Assembly (NCBI GenBank): GCA_009839925.1
Contig: VXOS01000142.1
Span: 69,110-127,824, forward strand
From: Chloroflexota bacterium
GTDB taxonomy: Bacteria > Chloroflexota > Dehalococcoidia > UBA2979
DNA: 58,715 bases
Direction: 5' to 3'
Within the stretch, counting starts at the first letter, position 1, and every line of letters begins with the position of its first letter. Positions 15,804 through 23,844 of this stretch are shown here, piece by piece. The position numbers and the translations under genes are program-made. The notes below the pieces were generated by a model. It was not told the DNA's origin. It saw only the letters and a program-made list of their open reading frames with translations, and ran no database searches.

Positions 15804-18107
15804 ATGGTCGCCACTGAGAAGCCCGGCAACTACCAGGTTGTCGGCACCCGCCCGATCCGCCACGACGGGACGGACAAGGTCACCGGGCGCGCGGGCTACG
15901 GCGCCGACTACCAGGCCGCAGGGATGTTGTTCGGCCGCGTGCTGCGCAGCCCCCACGCCCACGCGCGCATCAAGAGCATCGACACCTCGAAGGCGGAAGC
16001 CCTCGAGGGCGTGCGCGGCGTCATCACCAACGCCGACTTCCCCCAGCCGGACGACTCGCAGGTCGAGATCGGCGAGGGCGCGACGACCAGCGCCCGCTGG
16101 ATGCTCGACAACGTGCTCGCCGGCGAGAAGGTGCTCTACACCGGACACGCCGTCGCCGCCGTCGCCGCCACCGACCCGCACATCGCCGAGGACGCGCTCG
16201 ACCTGATCGAGGTCGAGTACGAGGTCCTCGAGCCGGTGATGGACGTGCGCGAGGCGATGGACGAGAACGCGCCGGTGCTGCACGACTTCCTGCGCACCGA
16301 GCAGATCGCCAGCGCCTTCGGGCCCGGCGACATGGTCGGCCAGAAGCCGACCAACGTCGCCAAGTACCTCGAGTTCAAGGCGGGCGACGCCGACGCCGGC
16401 TTCGAGGAGGCCGACGTGGTCGTCGAGCGCGAGTTCACGACCACGATGGCGCACCAGGGCTACATCGAGCCGCACAACGGCAGCGCCTTCTACAACAGGG
16501 ACGGGCACATCACGATCTGGAGCTCGACGCAGGGCGCCTTCGGCGTGCGTGACATGACGGCCGGCCTGCTCCAGGTTCCGGTTTCGCAGGTGACGTGCGA
16601 GCCGGTGGAGATCGGCGGCGGCTTCGGCGGCAAGATCGGCATCTACCTGGAGCCGCTGGCGGCCCTGCTCTCCAAGCAGACCGGCAAGCCCGTGAAGTTC
16701 ACGATGACCCGCCAGGCGGTGCTGGAAGCGACCGGCCCGACCTCCGGGACGTACATGCGTGTGAAGGTCGGCGCGAAGAACGACGGCACGCTCACCGCCG
16801 CCCACGTCTACCTCGTGTTCGAGGCCGGAGCCTACCCGGGCTCGCCGATGGGGGCGGGCGCGATGTGCGCGCTGGCGCCGTACCAGGTGCCCAACGCCCA
16901 CGTCGAGGGCTACGACGTCGTGCTCAACAAGCCGAAGGTCGCGGCCTACCGCGCGCCTGGGGCACCGGCCTCGGAGTACGCCGTCGAGAGCGTGATGGAC
17001 GAGGTCGCGCAGCAGCTTGAGCTGGATCCGATGGACTTCCGCCTCAAGAACGCCGCGGTCGAGGGCTCGCGCCGCCCCGATGGCGCGGTCTACGGCGTGA
17101 TCGGCAACGAGGAGGTGATGGAGGTCGTCAAGAGCAGCGACCACTACCGCTCCGAGCTGCAAGGCGAGAACCGAGGCCGTGGCGTGGCCATGGGCTTCTG
17201 GTTCAACGTCGGCATGGAGTCCAGCGCCTACGCCAGCGTGCAGGCCGACGGCACGGTCAGCCTCTCGCTCGGCTCGGCGGACATCGGCGGCACGCGCGCC
17301 TCGATCGCGATGCAGCTCGCCGAGACGCTCGGTATCTCCGCCGAGGACGTGAAGCCGCAGGTGGTGGACACCGACTCGGTCGGTTACACGATGGTCACCG
17401 GCGGCAGCCGCACGACCTTCGCCGGCGGCTGGGCCGCCTACGAGTCGGCGATGGACATCCGCCGCCAGATGGAGGAGCGAGCCGCCGCGATCTGGGACGT
17501 CGACCGCGACCAGGTCAGCTACAGCGACGGCGGTGTCAATGGCCCCGCCGACGATGACGGCAATGCGCGCTCGATGACGTTCAAGGAGCTGGCGGGCCAG
17601 CTCGCCGGGAGCGGCGGGATGATCCAGGGTCGCGCCGATGTGAACAGCATGGAGGCCGGGCCGGCCTTCGCCGGGCACATCGTCGATGTCGAGGTGGACC
17701 CGGAGACCGGCAAGGTCGACATCCTGCGCTACACGGCGGTCCAGGACGCCGGCACGGCGATCCATCCCTCGTACGTCGAGGGTCAGATCCAGGGCGGTGT
17801 CGCCCAGGGCGTCGGCATGGCGCTGACCGAAGAGTACTTCTACGCCCCCGATGGACGGCTGCTGAACTCGAGCCTGCTCGACTACCGCATGCCGACGGCG
17901 CTGGACCTGCCGATGATCGAGACGCACATCGTCGAGGTGCCCAACCCCGGGCACCCCTACGGCGTGCGCGGCGTCGGCGAGGTGCCGATCGTCCCGCCCG
18001 CGCCGGCCATTGCGAACGCCATCGCGGACGCGATCGGTCTGCGCATGCGCGACCTGCCGATGTCCCCGCGGGCGATGCTCGAGGAGCTGCTCCCCGACGA
18101 GGGCTAG
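15804..18107 (+). CDS. Molybdenum hydroxylase large subunit, paralogue 1 (xanthine oxidase family)
   Basis: 767 aa with the molybdopterin-binding large-subunit fold: EIGGGFGGKIGIYLEP (Moco/Gln loop), and C-terminal GVRGVGEVPIVPP with the catalytic Glu. The active-site loop reads AYRAPGAP, not AYRCSFR of form I CO dehydrogenase nor AYRGAGR of form II, so CO oxidation should not be assumed; an aromatic, aldehyde or heterocycle hydroxylase is more likely. ATG preceded by AGGAGGA. It follows the small subunit by 45 nt. A long antisense ORF over it is a GC-frame shadow. Confidence 0.92.
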   Translation: MVATEKPGNYQVVGTRPIRHDGTDKVTGRAGYGADYQAAGMLFGRVLRSPHAHARIKSIDTSKAEALEGVRGVITNADFPQPDDSQVEIGEGATTSARWMLDNVLAGEKVLYTGHAVAAVAATDPHIAEDALDLIEVEYEVLEPVMDVREAMDENAPVLHDFLRTEQIASAFGPGDMVGQKPTNVAKYLEFKAGDADAGFEEADVVVEREFTTTMAHQGYIEPHNGSAFYNRDGHITIWSSTQGAFGVRDMTAGLLQVPVSQVTCEPVEIGGGFGGKIGIYLEPLAALLSKQTGKPVKFTMTRQAVLEATGPTSGTYMRVKVGAKNDGTLTAAHVYLVFEAGAYPGSPMGAGAMCALAPYQVPNAHVEGYDVVLNKPKVAAYRAPGAPASEYAVESVMDEVAQQLELDPMDFRLKNAAVEGSRRPDGAVYGVIGNEEVMEVVKSSDHYRSELQGENRGRGVAMGFWFNVGMESSAYASVQADGTVSLSLGSADIGGTRASIAMQLAETLGISAEDVKPQVVDTDSVGYTMVTGGSRTTFAGGWAAYESAMDIRRQMEERAAAIWDVDRDQVSYSDGGVNGPADDDGNARSMTFKELAGQLAGSGGMIQGRADVNSMEAGPAFAGHIVDVEVDPETGKVDILRYTAVQDAGTAIHPSYVEGQIQGGVAQGVGMALTEEYFYAPDGRLLNSSLLDYRMPTALDLPMIETHIVEVPNPGHPYGVRGVGEVPIVPPAPAIANAIADAIGLRMRDLPMSPRAMLEELLPDEG

Positions 18108-18144
18108 ACCGCCGCCCGTGAGGGCGACGGAGGCAAGCGACTAC

Positions 18145-18170
18145 CGGCGGCGCCCGCAGGGGCGCCGCCG
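18145..18170 (+). terminator. Hairpin between the two large-subunit genes
   Basis: A perfect 11-bp stem (CGGCGGCGCCC with GGGCGCCGCCG) and 4-nt loop lie 38 nt after the first large subunit. No U-tract follows, so it may be an attenuator or mRNA-stabilising hairpin rather than a full terminator. A TATACAAT box (18226-18233) beyond it could start a separate transcript for the second large subunit; no good -35 is seen. Confidence 0.45.
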
Positions 18171-18268
18171 CTGCGTTCGGCGCGCGGCAACATCCTCGAT
18201 CGCCGCGGCAGGGCTCGCGGTCGCGTATACAATCCCGGTACGAGGCCACGGTGTGCGAGGAGGATGCG

Positions 18269-20557
18269 ATGGTTGCGACGGACAAGCCCGCCTACCGCGT
18301 GATCGGCAGCCGGCCGGTCCGCCCGGACGGCGCGGACAAGGTCACGGGGCGCGCCCGCTACGGCGCCGACGTACTGCTGCCCGGGATGCTCTACGGCCGT
18401 GTGCTGCGCAGCCCGCACGCGCACGCCCGGATCGTGCGCATCGATACCTCGAAGGCCGAGGCGCTCGACGGTGTCCGCGCCGTGGCCAGCTGGGACGACC
18501 TGCCGCCGAAGAACTGGGACGAGCTCCCGAACCTCGGCGAGGGCGCGGCCGAGACGCGCTGGATGGCGCGCAATGTCTTCGCGAGCGACAAGGCGCTCTA
18601 CAAGGGCCATGCGATCGCCGCCGTCTGCGCCACCGACCCCCACATCGCCGAGGACGCCCTCGGCCTGATCGAGGTCGAGTACGAGGTGCTGCCTCCGCTG
18701 CTCGACGTGCGCGAGGCGATGGACCCGAACGCGCCGTTGCTGCATGACGACCTCTACACCACCGACCTCAGCGGCGGCGGCACGAGCGACGAGCCGACGA
18801 ACATCGGCAAACACCTCGAGTTCCGCAGCGGTGATATCGAGGCTGGCTTCGAGGAGGCCGACATCGTCGTCGACCGCGAGTTCGAGACCTCGATGGCGCA
18901 CCAGGGCTACCTCGAGCCGCACAACGGCACGGCGATGTGGAGCGAGGACGGGGAACTGACGGTCTGGAACAGCTCGCAGGGCCCCTTCGTGGTGCGCGAG
19001 CAGCTGCACATGCTGCTCGACCTGCCGCTCTCCAAGGTGAAGGTCGTGCCGATGGAGATTGGCGGTGGCTTCGGCGGCAAGATTCCGGTCTACATGGAGC
19101 CGATGGCCGCCATCCTCTCGAAGAAGACCGGGCGACCCGTGAAGATGATCATGACCCGCCAGGAGGTGCTCGAGGCCACCGGCCCCACCTCCGGCACCTG
19201 GGTGCGCGCGAAGATCGGCGCCACGAACGACGGCCGCATCGTCGCCGCGGAGATCGAGCTGGCCTTCGAGGCGGGCGCCTTTCCCGGATCGCCGTTCTCG
19301 GCGGGCGCGCTCTGCGCGCTGGGCCCGTACGACATCGAGAACCAGCGCGTCGAGGGCTGGGACGTCTGCGTCAACAAGCCGAAGGTCGCCGCCTATCGCG
19401 CTCCCGGCGCGCCCGCCACCGCGTTCGCCGTCGAGTCCGTCCTCGATGAACTCGCGGAGCTGCTGGAGCGCGACCCGATCGACCTGCGGCTGCAGAACGC
19501 AGCCCGCGAGGGCACCCGGCTCTCGGACGGGACGCCGCTCCCCGTGGTCGGCAACATCGAGGTGATGGAGCGCGTCCAGGGCAGCGAGCACTACCGCTCC
19601 GAGTTGCAGGGCGAGAACCGCGGCCGCGGTGTGGCGATGGGCTACTGGCGCAACGGCGGGATGGAGACGAGCGCCCACGCCGCGATCAACCAGGACGGCA
19701 CCATCAACCTCGTCGTCGGCACGGTCGACATCGGTGGCCTGCGCGCGACGCACTCGATGCAGCTCGCCGAGGCGCTCGGCCTCGAGTACGACGACATCCG
19801 GCCGCAGGTCGTCGATACCAGCGCGGTGGGGCGCAGCTCGGTGACCGGCGGCAGCCGCAGCACCTTCGCCGCCGGTTGGGCCATGCACGAGCTTGCGCAG
19901 GATCTGCGAACACAGCTCGAGGCCCGGGCCGCGCAGATCTGGGGAGTCGAGCGCGACGAGGTCTCGTACGGAGACGACGCGGTCGTGCGCGGCCCGGAGG
20001 CCGAGGACGGTTCCGAGCGTTCGGTGAGCTTCAAGGAGCTGGCGGGCCAGCTCTACGGCAGCGGCGGGATGATCCAGGCGCGCGCGGACGTCAGTCCCAC
20101 CACCGTCGGCCCCGCCTATGCCGGACACGTCGTTGACGTGGAGGTGGACCCGGAGACCGGCAAGGTCGACATCCTGCGCTACACCGCGGTGCAGGACGTG
20201 GGGAAGGCAATCCACCCGTCCTACGTCGAGGGTCAGTTGCAGGGCGGGGCGCTGCAGGGCATCGGCATGGCGCTCACCGAGGAGTACTTCTACGACGACG
20301 ACGGCGTGATGCGGAACTCGAGCCTGCTCGACTACCGCATGCCGACCGCACTCGACACGCCGATGATTGACGCGGTCCTCGTCGAGGTGGCGAATCCGGG
20401 GCACCCCTACGGAGTGCGCGGCGTGGGCGAGGTGCCGATCGTGCCGCCGCTGGCGGCGATCACGAACGCGATCCACGCCGCGACCGGCGTGCGCATGCAG
20501 AAGCTGCCGGCCTCGCCGCGCGCGGTCCTCAACGAGCTGCTCTCCGAGGAGACATAA
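18269..20557 (+). CDS. Molybdenum hydroxylase large subunit, paralogue 2
   Basis: 762 aa, collinear with and clearly paralogous to the preceding large subunit. It keeps the Moco loop EIGGGFGGKIPVYMEP, the same AYRAPGAP active-site loop and the terminal GVRGVGEVPIVPP Glu. ATG 18269 has GAGGAGGA upstream; the ORF track begins at an earlier GTG. No second medium or small subunit accompanies it, so it probably shares them with paralogue 1, giving two enzymes of different substrate range, or a mixed complex. The stop overlaps the MoaD-like start by 1 nt. Confidence 0.92.
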   Translation: MVATDKPAYRVIGSRPVRPDGADKVTGRARYGADVLLPGMLYGRVLRSPHAHARIVRIDTSKAEALDGVRAVASWDDLPPKNWDELPNLGEGAAETRWMARNVFASDKALYKGHAIAAVCATDPHIAEDALGLIEVEYEVLPPLLDVREAMDPNAPLLHDDLYTTDLSGGGTSDEPTNIGKHLEFRSGDIEAGFEEADIVVDREFETSMAHQGYLEPHNGTAMWSEDGELTVWNSSQGPFVVREQLHMLLDLPLSKVKVVPMEIGGGFGGKIPVYMEPMAAILSKKTGRPVKMIMTRQEVLEATGPTSGTWVRAKIGATNDGRIVAAEIELAFEAGAFPGSPFSAGALCALGPYDIENQRVEGWDVCVNKPKVAAYRAPGAPATAFAVESVLDELAELLERDPIDLRLQNAAREGTRLSDGTPLPVVGNIEVMERVQGSEHYRSELQGENRGRGVAMGYWRNGGMETSAHAAINQDGTINLVVGTVDIGGLRATHSMQLAEALGLEYDDIRPQVVDTSAVGRSSVTGGSRSTFAAGWAMHELAQDLRTQLEARAAQIWGVERDEVSYGDDAVVRGPEAEDGSERSVSFKELAGQLYGSGGMIQARADVSPTTVGPAYAGHVVDVEVDPETGKVDILRYTAVQDVGKAIHPSYVEGQLQGGALQGIGMALTEEYFYDDDGVMRNSSLLDYRMPTALDTPMIDAVLVEVANPGHPYGVRGVGEVPIVPPLAAITNAIHAATGVRMQKLPASPRAVLNELLSEET

Positions 20558-20826
20558 TGGCGACGGTCTTTATTCCCTCGCTGATGCGCAAGCTGACGGA
20601 CGACCGCGAGACGGTCGAAGTGCCGGGCGCCACGCTGCGGCAGGTGGTCGACAACTTGGATGCGGAGTATCCGGGCATCAAGGAGCTGATCGTCGAGGAC
20701 GGGCGGGTGCGGCCGGGGCTACAGCTGGCCGTGGACGGGGTGCTCTCCGCGACGGGGCTGATGGGCAAGGTGCCCGAGGGCTCGGAGGTCCACATCCTGC
20801 CGGCCCTCGGGGGCGGGCAGCGCTAG
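20557..20826 (+). CDS. MoaD/ThiS-like ubiquitin-fold protein
   Basis: 89 aa with the beta-grasp pattern of MoaD/ThiS: TLRQVVDNLDAEYPGI in the helix region, and C-terminal EGSEVHILPALGGGQR. Classical sulfur carriers end in exactly Gly-Gly, which is adenylated and thiocarboxylated; here the di-glycine is followed by Gly-Gln-Arg or Gln-Arg, so trimming would be needed or the role differs. Translational overlap with the molybdenum hydroxylase large subunit suggests work on the cofactor (molybdopterin dithiolene sulfur) of this enzyme. No MoaE or MoeB gene is in the window. Confidence 0.8.
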   Translation: MATVFIPSLMRKLTDDRETVEVPGATLRQVVDNLDAEYPGIKELIVEDGRVRPGLQLAVDGVLSATGLMGKVPEGSEVHILPALGGGQR

Positions 20827-20902
20827 CCGCGCACTCTCGGCGGGTCGACACTGCTCGCGTAGTGCTGCGCCCTCGCAACGCGAACCATCGTGTGCCGTAA
20901 GC

Positions 20903-20945
20903 TTGCATGACGGCAAGGGTGTGCTATACTTATACCAGTCACACC
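20903..20945 (+). promoter_or_regulatory. Promoter with inverted repeat around the -10 (possible autoregulated operator)
   Basis: TTGCAT (20903-20908) and TATACT (20925-20930) are 16 nt apart, one of the best promoter matches in the window. The -10 lies between perfect 6-bp inverted arms GGTGTG (20918-20923) and CACACC (20940-20945). The downstream gene starts at 20974. An inverted repeat over the promoter upstream of a putative antitoxin fits autoregulation, an inference. Confidence 0.55.
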
Positions 20946-20973
20946 GGGGGGTACCGGTGGTAGTAGGTGGTCC

Positions 20974-21459
20974 ATGGAGCAGTTCGAAGTCTACTACACA
21001 ACCGGGGAGGTCAAGGACGGGGAGCCCGCCAACGCCGGGCTGTCCGCCGCAGACCTGCCGCGCCTGGAACGGCAAGTCCGGGAGACGGGCGTGGCCTACC
21101 GGGTGGTGGAAGGACTCAGCCAGCAGGAGCGCGAGGAGGCCTACGTCAGCCGGGCGGTCCGGCCCTCGGTCAGCAAGCGCTACCGGGTGCGGCGCGTCTT
21201 CGGCACGAACAAGTACTCCGGGCAGTACTTCGGAGGGGCGGTTCCGGCGCTGGTGGTGCTGGAGAACGGACGCCCGGTCGACGTCTACCCGCACGAGGAA
21301 CAGGACGGGACGATCGTGACCATTCGTGACTACCTGGATCGCATCGGCGCCGGCAGCGACGGCGCGGACCTGGCCAGGCGTATGGACGCCTTGCGCGCTC
21401 GCATCGGGGATGTGGACATCAGCGTCCGCGAATTGATCGAGGACGGACGCCGCTTCTGA
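20974..21459 (+). CDS. Candidate antitoxin with novel N-terminal domain and VapB-like tail
   Basis: 161 aa. Residues about 1-120 match nothing I recognise (SVSKRYRVRRVFGTNKYSGQ; GAVPALVVLENGRPVDVYP looks like an alpha/beta or beta-barrel region). The last 30 residues, MDALRARIGDVDISVRELIEDGRRF, resemble the toxin-neutralising tail of VapB/Phd-type antitoxins. The next gene, 49 nt downstream, encodes a PIN-domain VapC-like toxin. A strong promoter with an inverted repeat precedes it. At 161 aa it is about twice the usual antitoxin size. The antitoxin role is inferred from tail and position. Start ATG 20974 follows AGGTGG. Confidence 0.55.
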   Translation: MEQFEVYYTTGEVKDGEPANAGLSAADLPRLERQVRETGVAYRVVEGLSQQEREEAYVSRAVRPSVSKRYRVRRVFGTNKYSGQYFGGAVPALVVLENGRPVDVYPHEEQDGTIVTIRDYLDRIGAGSDGADLARRMDALRARIGDVDISVRELIEDGRRF

Positions 21460-21508
21460 TGGCGCCGGGCTTCGACAGAGGCCGGGGCGCGCGCAGGCGG
21501 TTACCGGC

Positions 21509-21961
21509 GTGACCTATGACGTCGGGCCGCGGCGCTGCGTCGTCGATGCGTCCGTGGTGCTGAAGTGGCAGTTCGGCGACGAGGACGACGTGGCGCAAGC
21601 GCTCGCGCTACGCGACGCCTTTCTTGTGGATCATGCCGTGGAGCTGCACGCGCCGGTGCTGCTGGCGTACGAGCTGACCAGCGCGATGCGGACCGCGGAG
21701 CGCCGTGCGCGCGTGCCCGCCGAGATGGCCAGTGAGGCGCTCGACAACATGATCGGGGCGGGGATCGCGCTGCACGAGCCCGCGCCCTCCGAGACGCTCC
21801 GCCTCGCTCGTCGACTCGGGGTCAGCGGCTACGATGCCGCCTACGTCGCGCTCGCGGCCGAGCTGGGCGTCGAGTGCTGGTCGGCCGACGAGCGGCTGGT
21901 GCGGGCCGCCTCGCCGCACGTATCGTTCGTGCGCGCGATCAGCGAGTACGCCTCACGTTAG
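21509..21961 (+). CDS. PIN-domain ribonuclease, VapC-like toxin
   Basis: 150 aa. The acidic PIN residues are visible: Asp in CVVDASVVLKW, Glu in LLAYELTSAM, Asp in SGYDAAYVALA and Asp in CWSADERLV. Such proteins are Mg-dependent endoribonucleases that cleave tRNA or rRNA when not bound by antitoxin. The start is GTG 21509 with weak Shine-Dalgarno. It lies directly downstream of the candidate antitoxin and is convergent with the transglutaminase gene. Confidence 0.85.
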   Translation: MTYDVGPRRCVVDASVVLKWQFGDEDDVAQALALRDAFLVDHAVELHAPVLLAYELTSAMRTAERRARVPAEMASEALDNMIGAGIALHEPAPSETLRLARRLGVSGYDAAYVALAAELGVECWSADERLVRAASPHVSFVRAISEYASR

Positions 21962-21962
21962 G

Positions 21963-21977
21963 CCCGCCCTCGGCGGG
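21963..21977. terminator. Short hairpin after PIN gene
   Basis: CCCGCC-CTC-GGCGGG stem-loop starts 2 nt after the PIN stop, between convergent genes. No U-run, so termination is uncertain. Confidence 0.35.
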
Positions 21978-22041
21978 ACGGCGTCGTGCACGGCCACGCG
22001 CAACGCCGCGCTCCAGACCCGGGGTGGATCCTCCGGCCTGG

Positions 22042-22869
22042 CTATTGCTGCTGCTGCTCTTGGTGTTGTTCCCCGGACTCCGAGCGCACCCGAACCATCG
22101 TGCTCCAGTGTTCGGCGGCCGAGCCGGTGAACGCGCCGCGGACCGGCGGCACGTCGTCGTAGTCGCGGCCGATGGCCGTGACCACGTAGCGCCCGTCCTG
22201 CTGCGTGTCGTTAGCGGGGTCGAGGCCATGCCAGCCGGCGGGCCCCAGGAGCTGCACCCAGGCGTGGCTGGCCGGGGTCGCCGCCTCGCCGACGTGGGGA
22301 GCGAGGTAGCCGCTGACGTAGCGGGCCGGAATGCCGCGCATACGCAAGGCGGCGAGCATCAGGTGCGCGAAGTCCTGGCAGACACCGTGTCCGGCCTCCA
22401 GCAGATCGAGCGCGGTGGAGCCGACGTCCGTGGTCCCGACCTCGAACCCGAAGCGCTCGTGAAGCAGCGAGGCGATCGCCTCGCCCGTGGCGATCGGATC
22501 GAGGTTCTGCGGGACGCCCTCGCATAGCTCCGTCACCGCCCGGTCGAACGGCGAGCGCAGGGTCGGGGCGAGGAAGAGATGGCGCATCAGCGGGGTGGGC
22601 TCGCTGTGCTCGCTGGGCTGCTCCGTCTCGACTTCCGCGTCGAGCGCGAGGTGGATCTCGTCGATCTCCTGGATGAAGTCGACGTGGTGATACGCGTTGC
22701 CGAAGCCGTCCCTGAGCTGATGCAGCGGTGCTTCCGGGCTCAGCGTGAGCGTGGCGTTGATCCGGCGCTGACCGAATCCGTCCGCAGGAATCACGCGCAG
22801 CTCCGTGTGCAGCAGCCGTACGCCTTGCGAGTAGCGATACGAGGATTCCCAGCGGACCGCGATACGCAT
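22042..22869 (-). CDS. Transglutaminase-like cysteine peptidase
   Basis: 275 aa. An N-terminal beta domain (MRIAVRWESSYRYSQGV) is followed by the transglutaminase core with the Cys-His-Asp triad: GHGVCQDFAHLML, ASHAWVQLL and GLDPANDT. The C-terminus is a Gln-rich tail. These proteins occur with alpha-E and circularly permuted ATP-grasp proteins in a conserved cluster predicted to make and cleave peptide bonds on an unknown substrate. It is the last gene of that reverse-strand operon, 9 nt from the alpha-E stop. Confidence 0.92.
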   Translation of the reverse strand: MRIAVRWESSYRYSQGVRLLHTELRVIPADGFGQRRINATLTLSPEAPLHQLRDGFGNAYHHVDFIQEIDEIHLALDAEVETEQPSEHSEPTPLMRHLFLAPTLRSPFDRAVTELCEGVPQNLDPIATGEAIASLLHERFGFEVGTTDVGSTALDLLEAGHGVCQDFAHLMLAALRMRGIPARYVSGYLAPHVGEAATPASHAWVQLLGPAGWHGLDPANDTQQDGRYVVTAIGRDYDDVPPVRGAFTGSAAEHWSTMVRVRSESGEQHQEQQQQ

Positions 22870-22878
22870 CCGATAGTC

Positions 22879-23841
22879 CTAACCGACCGACGACGGGATG
22901 AGCCGGAAGATCTGCTCGTGCAGATGCTCGTCGATCCCGATCAGTCGCGCCTGAAAGGTATCGAGGAAGTCGTGCAGGCGCTCGTCGGTGAGACGGCTCT
23001 CGTCCAGCGAGGAGAGGTCCAAATCGAGCAGCGCGAGCTCGCGCGAGACGTGCACGGAGACGGCGGGCGGCGTGAGCGCGGTCGCTCCCTCGTAGTGGCG
23101 GCGGAACGCGCGGATGCAGAAGCGCAGGCTGCGCGGGAAGCGCTCGCTCAGCACGAGCATGCTCGCGACCGCGGGGCCGCTCGGCGGCGCCCGGTGGGTC
23201 ATCCGGAAGGCCTGCCTGGCGCCGGCCGAGCGCAGCACGGAGGTCCAGTGCACGCGGTCGACCGGGCCGCCGACGGCCTGGCCGGCGGGAAGCGAGACGT
23301 AGGACTTGGCGTCGATGATGCGGCTGGTCATGTCGGCGCGCTCCATGAAGATGCCGCAGCGGAACCAGTCCCGCCCTTCGTCGAGCTGCACGGTGTTGTC
23401 GAAGAGCCCGAAGATCGCGGCGATGCTGCGGCGCACCGAGTCGTAGAACTCGGCCATCCCGGAGCCGTCGGCGGGATCCGCGCGCCGCACTTCCAGGTAG
23501 AGCCTGTTGGTCTCCTCCCAGACGTCTCGGGAGAGGTGCTCGCGCAGCTGGCGGGCGAGGCTGCGGGCGTAGTTGAGGGTGGAGCGGAGCGAGTGCGGGT
23601 TCTCGGTGGAGAGCAGCAGGAACTCGCTGGGGCTGATGTTGGAGTCTGCCTCGCGCGCCGCGTCGAAGCGGCCGTGGCCGCCGGTGGCGGTGATCACGGC
23701 GTCCCAGATCTGCGGGTCCGCGTCGAGGCCCCCCGCCTCCACCGAGGCGAAGTACGAGACCTCGGCCATGCGCGAGATGTTCTCGACGCGCTCGAGATTG
23801 CGGCCGAACCAGTAGAGGTTCTCTGCGACCCGGCTCAGCAT
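22879..23841 (-). CDS. Alpha-E domain protein (DUF403)
   Basis: 320 aa, all-helical family named for its conserved Glu residues. It starts MLSRVAENLYWFGRNLERVEN, the family hallmark, and keeps FMERADMTSRIIDAKSYV. The biochemical role is unknown; it always accompanies the ATP-grasp and transglutaminase partners. It begins 3 nt after the ATP-grasp stop. Confidence 0.93.
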   Translation of the reverse strand: MLSRVAENLYWFGRNLERVENISRMAEVSYFASVEAGGLDADPQIWDAVITATGGHGRFDAAREADSNISPSEFLLLSTENPHSLRSTLNYARSLARQLREHLSRDVWEETNRLYLEVRRADPADGSGMAEFYDSVRRSIAAIFGLFDNTVQLDEGRDWFRCGIFMERADMTSRIIDAKSYVSLPAGQAVGGPVDRVHWTSVLRSAGARQAFRMTHRAPPSGPAVASMLVLSERFPRSLRFCIRAFRRHYEGATALTPPAVSVHVSRELALLDLDLSSLDESRLTDERLHDFLDTFQARLIGIDEHLHEQIFRLIPSSVG

Positions 23842-23844
23842 GGC

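Noticed and set aside
15186-17954. 922-aa antisense ORF over the first large subunit
   Set aside because: Frame shadow of GC-rich coding DNA; Val/Gly/His/Arg-rich with no family pattern, while the plus-strand protein has clear motifs. The 18104-20476 and 30767-34198 minus ORFs are rejected for the same reason.
14396-20557. Aerobic CO dehydrogenase (coxMSL)
   Set aside because: Subunit order fits, but the active-site loop AYRAPGAP matches neither form I nor form II.
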